Below, piece by piece: positions 56,491 through 64,000 of a stretch of DNA of 64,000 bases. Origin of the DNA: Batillaria attramentaria (Eukaryota; Mollusca; Gastropoda; Batillariidae); assembly GCA_018292915.2 (NCBI GenBank), contig JACVVK020000167.1:1146001-1210000 (forward strand), given 5' to 3'. Numbering within the stretch: the stretch's first letter is position 1; the number at the start of each line of letters is the position of its first letter. Position numbers and translations under genes: made by a program. The notes below the pieces were generated by a model. That model did no database searches. It saw only the letters and a list, made by a program, of their open reading frames with translations, and was not told the origin of the DNA.

Positions 56491-57158
56491 ATCCTAAATG
56501 GGAGGCGCTGACAGCTGCTACTTTATGATCTCCCTGTATTACCTGACTGGAGGCTATGGCCGTGATCTCAGGTTAAGGTCAAATGGCTCCCGGTCTCCCT
56601 ACCTAAATAGGGAGGCGCTGACAGCTGTTACTTTATGATCTCCCTGTATTACCTGACTGGAGGCTATGGCCGTGATCTCAGGTTAAGGTCAAATGGCTCC
56701 CGGTCTCCCTACCTAAATAGGGAGGCGCTGACAGCTGCTACTTTATGATCTCCCTGTATTACCTCACTGGAGGCTATGGCCGTGATCTCGGGTTAAGGTC
56801 AAATGGCTCCCGGTCTCCCTACCTAAATGGGAGGCGCTGACAGCTGTCACTTCAGGAGCTCCATGTTTCCCCCATTTATCTTGTATTACTTCACTGGAGC
56901 ACCCTAACAGTTCAGATTATAAGGTGAAGCCCTGATTTTATAGGGTCGTGTCGTAAAGTTTACGTCATAAGGTTAAGGGCATGACCTGAAGTTATAAGGC
57001 TGTGACCTGAGGGCGTGACCTCAGGTTAGGGCTATGACCTGAGGCTAAGGACGTGACCTCAGGTTAGGGCCGTGACCTGAGGCTAAGGACGTGACCTCAG
57101 GTTAAGGTCAAACGGCTCCCGGCTCCCTGGGGGTTGAGGGGTCGCAACTTATACTACT
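56491..57158. repeat. Right terminal inverted repeat with four 110-bp units
   Basis: It is the inverted counterpart of 43812 onward. Copies of the 110-bp unit start at 56501, 56611, 56721 and 56830. The outer part ends CTTATACTACT at 57158. The TIR is about 670 bp, against more than 1 kb at the left. Confidence 0.92.
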
Positions 57159-57285
57159 TGAGTTCGATCCCGGCTGGGGCCAAATATTTGTGCTGGCTTT
57201 TTCATCGTTGCCCCGTCTTTGAGATCACGGTATGTGGTGGAAAAGGACGTTAAACCCACAAACACCCACCCACCCACCCTTTCTC
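57159..57285 (+). mobile_element. tRNA-derived SINE, 3' part, after the Polinton
   Basis: TGAGTTCGATCCCGGCTGGG completes the B box. The body CTGGCTTTTTCATCGTTGCC leads to the tail GTGGAAAAGGACGTTAAAC and ACCC repeats. It joins 43755-43811 to make one SINE copy. Confidence 0.85.
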
Positions 57286-57289
57286 TTAC

Positions 57290-57745
57290 CCATTCCTGCA
57301 ATGTAAAGGGAATCTCTGGTTTGCACTGGCTGATATGTCGTAACAGCCGATTTTGATTCACGTACTGCGTGTCTGGATTTAGAATGCTGCAAAAACACAT
57401 GGGTGCCCGCACGGAGACGCTGAAGTGAACTACTCCCGTTTAGCCATGACCTCACGAAGTCTAACCCCATCATAAAGTGTGCCCAATGCTGCTACGGTCT
57501 TTCCTAAACATATATGAATGACGATGAATCACCGTCTCTTTCCTACAACAAAGTGAGGCACACTTTTATTCCTTATCGTGTTGCGGTAACCAGCGATTAA
57601 GGAAAATCAAAGTTCGCGTTGTCTCTGTGACCCACATTGGTTTGTATCGCTACATACATGACTATGTCAGTCCGGGTGCTTTTTCGGCATCGGCTTCGGC
57701 TTCTTTTTTCTACTCCCTTGAGAAAACCACACCCTGACTGGGGAC
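57290..57745 (+). promoter_or_regulatory. Upstream region of gene C, duplicated at gene D
   Basis: The segment matches 61050-61499 almost throughout, including CGTGTTGCGGTAACCAGCGA and TTGGTTTGTATCGCTACATA, and ends just before the signal-peptide ATG. Conservation of the full upstream block suggests it contains the promoter. A weaker match is at about 32500-32580 in gene B intron 1. Confidence 0.6.
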
Positions 57746-57876
57746 ATGCCGGCAAAAGTTGTCTTATCGCTGCTGTTTCTGCTTCGTGTGGACGGTTAGT
57801 AGCATTTCAATCGTTTCTTGGTAAATGGGCCTAAGCGCCAATGACTTGGCATTCTTCACTAAAGCCTTTTCATCAC

Positions 57877-58769
57877 CAGAGCTTCAGATTGTCGGCGCGC
57901 CCGCGCCATTGACGCGTGAAATATCAAAATGACGCGCAAGAGTTAATGTGTATGCGCCAGTGTGGCGCGCGCACTTTTGGCCTTCTACACATCGGAGTAG
58001 GCCTAGTGAAACTAAAAACATCGCGTCTCTGCACTGCCTTGCCTGCCCAACATGTATCGTATCGCAGCACGTCATTGGATTACAGATCTTCCCGAAAGCC
58101 AATCCGCGAATACCTTACTTATATTACTTGGTGATGCCAACATCGCTGAATAAACGTGAATCTCATTGGTTTCCTCTATTAGGAACATCCAATGAAAACG
58201 CTTATATTAACAGAGCGTTGGCTTGGGCGTCTGCAGATTCCGAGAACTAAATGCTTGTTTCTGTATCAACTGCTCCATCAAAAATGTCAAAAAAAAACAT
58301 CGGCGAAGAAAATAAAATTGGTGGCAGGCCAATCTCTGCTCACATTTGCTCGGACTGAATCTGCAGCTGCAAGTAGGTCGTTTTCATATTCATGATCTCA
58401 TCAAACTGAACGCCGCAACGCGTCGGCGTGAGAGATCTATATGATGCTTTTTTCCCCAACGGCATGACTTCGTTTCCAAAGTGAAAATGATGGGTCATGA
58501 CGAATTCTAACAGAAAGGTCGGGGAGGGAAAGTTGGAGGGAGGAAAGTAGGCCTAAACTCTGTGTGTGTGTGTGCCGGGCTGCCCGGGGGGGGGGGGGGG
58601 GGCTGAGAGAGAGAGAAAGAGAGAGACACAGGCCTTGTACAGCTCCAACAATCCAGCTAATTTTAAGGATAATATCATAACCTTTGTAAATATCACACAT
58701 TTTCATTTGAAAACATGCATGTCAGGAAAAACTCTCTCTCTCTCTCTCTCTCTGTGCTTCCTTACTAAG

Positions 58770-58813
<44 letters not shown>

Positions 58814-58915
58814 TCCTTACTAAGTTTCTGTACTAGTGTAGTTTAGCAACGACAAGGTTGTAAACTGGCCGATGGCCAAAATCTTCTACCGTTGAAAAAT
58901 AAAGGTTTGTCATTG

Positions 58916-58970
<55 letters not shown>

Positions 58971-59203
58971 ATGCCGGACCCAACTTCCAGAACATGCCCT
59001 TTGAAAAAGCTGTTCAGGTGTGGGCACAGAAAAGAAGGCGCTACCTCTTCAAGAAGGACTAAATAAAGTTAGTACACCCACACCTCTGACTTTTTTTCGT
59101 TTCAAGATTTTGTCAATGACCCCTCATTTTGAAAATTGACCCCTCATTTTGCTCAGCCATGGGTCATTGGGCCCATGACATTTAAAAACAATCTGAAGCT
59201 CTG
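57877..59203. mobile_element. 1.3-kb TIR DNA transposon with 6-bp target duplication
   Basis: The ends are CAGAGCTTCAGATTGT (57877-57892) and the exact complement ACAATCTGAAGCTCTG (59188-59203). CATCAC flanks both sides (57871-57876, 59204-59209). The homologous intron of gene D at about 61625 is uninterrupted (TATCACTGACGG), proving the insertion. No transposase is visible; the interior has TG and CT arrays. Confidence 0.85.
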
Positions 59204-59209
59204 CATCAC

Positions 59210-59814
59210 TGACGGTGGTTTGTGTTTGAGTTTACTAAACTGCGTTATGTGAAGGAATATGTTGGACTGCAGTTATACAAAATACAGTTGAATGGTTATA
59301 AAACCGGTGAAAATCTGTATAGGAATGTTTCACTGGCCTTGATATATGAAATACCGAAGCTCAGAACAGACAGTTTGTCAGCTGTACATTCCTTAATTTC
59401 TTGATTTCTATGTTTATATTGAGTTCTGAGGGGAAAAGCTGCCGTCTACAAAGCTCTAAGGCTGTTCACCAACTTTGTAATGAGTGGTTGTTGGTACGCC
59501 TCTACGTACGTAGAACAGCATATATACCATATGTTATTTTGGTCCCAAGTGATTCCGATCAAAGTGCCCAAGCAGTTTTTGCCTGTGCAATCTTTCCTCT
59601 GATTGGTCACGAAAGTGCTTGAGCACATTAGTAGCCAATCGGAGCGAAAAGTGCTTGGGCGATTCTTAGAGTGCTTGAGCAAATTCTGCCTGCGCTGTTT
59701 GGGCCTATTTCGCACGCCATACGCATGAGGGTGTGCTTGGCGCATACGCCCAGCCAGATTACGGAGGGCAAACGATCTTGGTCTAGCAAATTTGATGTTC
59801 CTGTTTTGTTTCAG
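59210..59814 (+). other. Gene C intron remainder
   Basis: About 600 bp similar at 59220-59540 to 61640-61985 in gene D, and at 59715-59814 to 30540-30634 upstream of the last exon of gene A. The change of similarity between these two blocks marks the deletion that removed the internal exons. A short GTGCTTGAGCA-type repeat (59610-59690) lies near the junction. Confidence 0.6.
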
Positions 59815-59986
59815 ATGTGCCTCCCTTCACACGTGTAACAACATCACCCTGCAAGAGACGTGCCAAGCCATCGAGAACAAGATCCTTGGTGTGGGTGTCA
59901 CGTGCGAGTACTGCTGCTCGGCACCAAACTGTAATGCGCCTCCGGGTCTCATCCCAGAGAAGGAACTTATAACTCACCACCGCTAG

Positions 59987-60314
59987 AGTGTCACAGCGTC
60001 GTCAGAACACGGATGCTGTTTGTATCTTTCTGTCGAGCGTACGTCACCAATAAAGCTTTGCAACCTGCAAAATTCTACTTCAAACTTCGCGAAAAGGACG
60101 AAAATTCCTTCAAATGCAGTAACATAGAGTACCACTAAATTGTTACTATGAATCACACAATGACCGGTGAAGCCCGTGAAGGTCTTTGTAGGAGTGTTTC
60201 AGTGTAAGGATTCTTTTTTTAAACAGTCGACACCTCAAAGAAACCAGTATGTAAGATTACAAACCTTACGTTCTCAACTTTCTAAAACACATTCTCGGTT
60301 TGACTGGTTGCCTG

Positions 60315-60315
<1 letters not shown>
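59987..60315 (+). repeat. 3' flank of gene C, duplicate of 43388-43710
   Basis: The stop codon, AATAAA at about 60051 and following unique sequence match the DNA after gene B. Downstream the two loci differ: a CT array and a LINE here, a SINE with the Polinton at gene B. Confidence 0.8.
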
Positions 60316-60354
<39 letters not shown>

Positions 60355-60355
<1 letters not shown>

Positions 60356-60789
60356 ACACAGGAGAGCTGCAAAATTAATATTACCACTACCAACCTTCTC
60401 TACAGATCAAAAACTTAAAGTGTTAGAAATTCTTCCCCTACAGTGCCACTTTCAGTTTAATAAAGGAATGTTTATGTACAAACTCCGCAAAAAGTTAGTT
60501 CCGGAATATCTTGCATGTACTCTCTCAGAATCCACATCCATAGACTCTAGGTTAGCACTAACTTTTAAAATCCCCCGTCCCCGCATTGACATGTATAAAA
60601 GTAGTTTCGCATTTTCCGGAACTTCATTGTGGAATTCTCTTCCTGTCCATGTTAGGCACAGTCGGTCAGCCTCATCGTTTAAAAGCAGCTTCTTCAAATA
60701 TCTATTAGCCAACAAATAACAAACAATCATAAAAATAGGTACCACACGTTCGCATAAATATGGACATACTAGTTCATTAATGCGATAAT

Positions 60790-60839
<50 letters not shown>

Positions 60840-60978
60840 AAGTTTCTTGTTCCAGGTTTATGTATGTTCGATCATTTGGCTTTTTTGTTTAGTTGTTTGT
60901 TCTTAAAAACGGCAAGTTTAAAAATTGGTTGCAAGACCAAAACTTCCACCGTTTTCAAATAAAGTTATTTCAATTTCA

Positions 60979-60985
<7 letters not shown>
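60355..60985 (+). pseudogene. LINE 3'-end fragment (reverse-transcriptase C-terminus)
   Basis: The frame from about 60360 to 60719 contains LPLQCHFQFNKGMFMYKLRK, PRPRIDMYKSSFAFSG and SLWNSLPVHVRHS, typical of the C-terminal end of CR1/L2-type LINEs. It ends with a stop and a 3' tail ATTTCAATTTCAATTT at about 60970-60985. It is a 5'-truncated insertion between genes C and D. Confidence 0.8.
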
Positions 60986-61049
<64 letters not shown>

Positions 61050-61499
61050 GTATTTCTGCCATGTAAAGGGGATCTCTGGTTTGCACTGGTTGATATGTCT
61101 TAACAGCCGATTTTGATTCACGTAGTGCGTTTCTGGATTTAGAATGCTGCAAAAACAAATGGGTGCTCGCTTTGACACGCTGAAGTGAACTACTCCCGTT
61201 TAGCCATGACCTCACGAAGTCTAACCCCATCATAAAGTGTGCCTAATGCTGCTATGGTCTTTCCTAAACATATATGCATGACGATGAATCACCGTGTCTC
61301 TCCTACAACAAAGTGAGGCATACTTTTATTCCTTATCGTGTTGCGGTAACCAGCGATTTAGGAAAAACAAAGTTCGCGTTGTGTCTGTGACCCACATTGG
61401 TTTGTATCGCTACATACATGACTGTGTCAGTCCGGGTGCTTTTTCGGCATCGGCTTCGGCTTCTTCTTTCGACTCCCTTGAGAAAACCACACTGGGGAC
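61050..61499 (+). promoter_or_regulatory. Upstream region of gene D, duplicate of gene C upstream
   Basis: It matches 57290-57745. It includes TTGTATCGCTACATACATGA and a GC-rich CGGCATCGGCTTCGGCTTCT just before the ATG. Direct promoter motifs such as a TATA box are not obvious. Confidence 0.6.
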
Positions 61500-62837
61500 A
61501 TGCCGGCAAAAGTTGTCTTATGGCTACTGTTTCTGCTTCGTGTGGACGGTTAGTAGCATTTCAATCGTTACTTGGTAAATGGGCCTAAGCGCCAATGATT
61601 TGGTATTCTTCACTAAAGCCTTTTTATCACTGACGGTGATTTGTGTTTCAGTTTACTAACCTGCATTACGAGAAGGAATATGCTGGACTGCAGTTATAAA
61701 AAAAAATACAGTTGAGTGGTTATAAAACCGGTGAAAATCTGTATAGGAATGTTCCACTCAGACTGACCTTGATATATGAAATATTCGAAGCTCAGAACAG
61801 ACAGTTTGTCAGCTGTACATACCGCGATTCCTTAATTTCTTGATTTCTAAGTTTATATTGAGTTCTGAGGGGAAAAGCTGCCGTCTACAAAGCTCTATGG
61901 CTGTTTACCAACTTTGTAATGAGTGGTTGTTGATACGCCTCTACGTACGTAGAACAGCATATATACCATATGCTATTTTGGCCCCAAGTGATTCTGAAGC
62001 ACATTCGATGAAAAGTTTTCCGCTGCGTTGCTGTATGCCTGACAAAGGTAATGCGACATTTGAAGCGTGCTAGATTCTGCTAGCAATTTTTACTTTCCCA
62101 TACAGATACATATACTGACGAACGATTGCCACCTCTCTTCAACAGCAAAGTTTAAACCATAGTTTAAATCTTTGTCGTGTTGCGGTAACCAGGACTTCGG
62201 AAGAAAAAAAAAGCACCAACTATTCAGTATGTGTAGTCTGTCGCCCACTTTCGTCTGGTCGCTAAATCAGTTACATAAATACGTAAGTCCGTGTGATTCG
62301 GCGTCAACATGTGTGCTTGACAAACATACATAAATTGATATACACTTTCAGTGGCAGCGCGGAAATGCTTCCTTGATGCTATGCCTGAGTGCCAGTCTAA
62401 CAGTTTCGACCTGTCTGCATGTTTGAGGCACGGACTGGCCTGTGACCAGTCAGTAGAGGTATGACATACGAGCAGTTGACGCATGCTAGTTAGCAATCAG
62501 CACAGAGTTCATAATCGTTAGGATATACCTACGTCCGCACCTAAAAGAATATTTTGGTTTGGGTCACACTGTCATGGAAATAGAAAGAAAAAAAGCAAAT
62601 ACTGTGTCAGAGAACACTTTTCCTCAAATGCAATGTTCTGTCCTTGTTTTCCACCCATCTTACAGTCTGACCTCCTGATCCCCATTCACTAAACAGTCAG
62701 GTGTGCTGTCTGTTGCAGTTCTGTGAAATGAACATAACACAGGGAGGTCTTGATGCGAACTGCAAGCTCCAGAGTGAGCACACATCGTCCGGCTTCCTTC
62801 TGTCCGGCTTTGAGGACTTTTATGGGGTAATTTATGA

Positions 62838-62914
<77 letters not shown>

Positions 62915-63045
62915 CCAAAGGACACTATTGCACGAGGTCTCAAATGCCAGTATATTCCCTGTTAGCCTCAGGCGTCATAGTCACCCCCCAAAAATGCTTC
63001 AATCTCGAAACAAAAATTTCCATGCACAGACCATTCTAGGGCACG

Positions 63046-63108
<63 letters not shown>

Positions 63109-64000
63109 TCACAGTGCTAAAAGAAAAAGAATCTTCTCTGCAGGAATGCGAGTACCGCCAGATTCTGAACGACAATCTGTGCCACGTGACACTGAACCAC
63201 TTCACGGGACATGGTGATGGTTGTTACTACTGTTGTAAAGATGTCCAGTGTTTCACGGATCTCCTCCAGCGGCCCATCCATACGACGCCCACAACGTCAT
63301 CTTCAACATCCATGACACCATCCACAAAATCGACTACATTCACTGGTATGTTTGTCGTCGGCCGACCCAAGGTAAATAGGGGCAATCCTGTAATGCAGTT
63401 AACGCTCATCGAGATTTTCTACTGTAAACAAGGACCTGTATTCTCAACCAAAAAAATCCAAATGAAACACGACTATTGAAGTTTTCATATGTCATAAAAC
63501 CGTCCAATTCCAAACTCGGCAGAGTGACAAATGGAAGAATCTGGAAAAGTCAAAAGTGACTGTGCAGGACTCAAAATTAATGCCCACTAATCTATGCGAA
63601 AACTTCATGCGAAGAAAGCACTCATCCCTTTTCTGATTGACATGGAAGTCCGCGTCATTTTTCGGCATCAATACAATCCTTATGTGTACATGATAAACAT
63701 ACCGCTGTATATAGTTTCAGTGGCAACACGACGGTGTTTCCTTGATGTTTTCCTTGAGTGCCAGCCTAACACTTTCGACCTGTCTGCATGTTTGAAGCAC
63801 GGACTGGCCTGTGACCAGTCAGCAGAGGTAACGTACTGATACTGAACGCACGCTAACTGGAAAATAATCAGCATCAACTTCGGAAAACATCCCTAAGTAT
63901 CTCCGTAAAGGCACTCCAAAACGAGCACAAACACTCCGAAAACAATACCGGGAATTGTTATTTCGAATTACTTTGATCTTCGTGGATTTTTATTTTGTTT
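61500..64000 (+). CDS. Gene D: secreted LU-type paralogue, 5' part, runs off the window
   Basis: Exons: 61500-61548 (MPAKVVLWLLFLLRVDG), 62352-62458, 62719-62826, 63144-63345, 63721-63827, with more expected beyond the edge. Phases 1, 0, 0, 1, 0 match gene B. Exons 2-4 make one LU-like module (CFLDAMPECQSNSFDLSACL to CYYCCKDVQC) plus a Thr/Ser linker. The exon at 63721 repeats exon 2 (CFLDVFLECQPNTFDLSACL), so a second three-exon module begins. The module is a phase 1-1 cassette, and the gene may be long like gene A. Secretion is inferred from the leader. Confidence 0.82.

Larger units (their letters stand above)
43812..57158 (-). mobile_element. Polinton/Maverick virus-like DNA transposon, 13,347 bp
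   Basis: Terminal inverted repeats start AGTAGTATAAGTTGCGACCC at the left and end with the exact complement at 57158. A 6-bp target duplication TGAGTT flanks it (43806-43811 and 57159-57164). Genes, all on the - strand, include the Polinton/PRD1-adenovirus lineage set: integrase, packaging ATPase, adenain-like protease, major and minor capsid proteins. Missing is a recognisable protein-primed DNA polymerase B; a 13-kb length is short for a Polinton and fits that loss. Frameshifts in the capsid and pX-like genes and stops in the zinc-finger gene suggest decay, or local sequence errors. Integration would follow the integrase-type mechanism. Confidence 0.95.
57746..59986 (+). pseudogene. Gene C: remnant paralogue with first and last exons only
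   Basis: Exon 1 (57746-57794) is a signal peptide, MPAKVVLSLLFLLRVDG, ending in phase 1 at GTTAGT. The last exon (59815-59986) encodes the second half of a LU domain (CEYCCSAPNCN to HHR and TAG) and needs a phase 2 partner. No LU first-half exon or other module is found between them. Splicing the two directly would shift the frame. This is a deletion remnant, or a transcript with another function. The 3' flank with a polyA signal at about 60051 is intact. Confidence 0.72.
1008..63110. repeat. Dispersed TG/CA and CT microsatellites (main arrays listed)
   Basis: Main TG/CA arrays: 1014-1064, 2858-2894, 14402-14450, 17084-17153, 18163-18235, 19348-19422, 20719-20777, 24955-25027, 27935-28001, 30253-30319, 35434-35490, 36231-36291, 36989-37031, 41024-41097, 41378-41414, 58774-58811, 60792-60837, 62875-62911, 63052-63101. 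CT arrays: 16896-16925, 22752-22915, 31893-31925, 60317-60352, 60982-61046, 62841-62875. They lie in introns and intergenic DNA and explain many spurious long frames. Ends are approximate. Confidence 0.85.

Overview
This is eukaryotic DNA: short exons with GT-AG introns, many CA/TG and CT microsatellites, LINEs, SINEs and DNA transposons. There is no bacterial gene organisation. Repeat content, the type of tRNA-derived SINE, the RTE and Tc1 elements and the Polinton all fit a marine mollusc, probably a gastropod. That assignment is an inference, because nothing in the window is a definitive species marker.

Host genes, all on the + strand. The window holds a tandem cluster of secreted, cysteine-rich modular proteins that share the same signal-peptide exon. 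Gene A (574-30806) can be assembled from 25 exons. Every splice phase agrees and the exons sum to 3510 nt (1169 aa): signal peptide, seven Ly6/uPAR-like (LU-like) cysteine modules, three ShKT modules, Thr/Pro-rich linkers and two C-terminal LU domains. Gene B (31622-43387) is a short paralogue of 7 exons, 864 nt and 287 aa. Gene C (57746-59986) keeps only the first and last exons, with incompatible phases, and looks like a remnant. Gene D starts at 61500 and runs off the right edge.

Mobile DNA inside the introns. Intron 1 of gene A contains a nest: a non-autonomous repeat (about 787-13204) carries a LINE (about 3163-11939), which in turn carries a TIR element (3413-6039) and an RTE-type LINE (7288-10580) with a 12-bp target duplication and an intact 1002-aa ORF. 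A second copy of the outer repeat (36764-42297) sits in gene B intron 5 and gives the empty site for the LINE. A Tc1-like transposase with one stop codon lies in gene B intron 1. A 1.3-kb TIR element with a 6-bp target duplication lies in gene C.

The most unusual object is a Polinton/Maverick, a virus-like DNA transposon, at 43812-57158 (13,347 bp). It has long terminal inverted repeats made of 110-bp units and a perfect 6-bp target duplication (TGAGTT), and it is inserted in the B box of a tRNA-derived SINE between genes B and C. All its genes run on the - strand: packaging ATPase, small basic protein, a conserved protein of unknown function, DDE integrase with chromodomain, a two-TM protein, penton-like minor capsid protein, pX-like protein (frameshifted), major capsid protein (frameshifted), adenain-like protease, two PC4-like proteins, a protein with an N-terminal CARD and a PPxY motif, and a zinc-finger gene with in-frame stops. 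I find no protein-primed DNA polymerase. A polymerase-less Polinton that carries a CARD protein, a decayed second CARD copy and two PC4-like proteins is the best candidate here for something undescribed.
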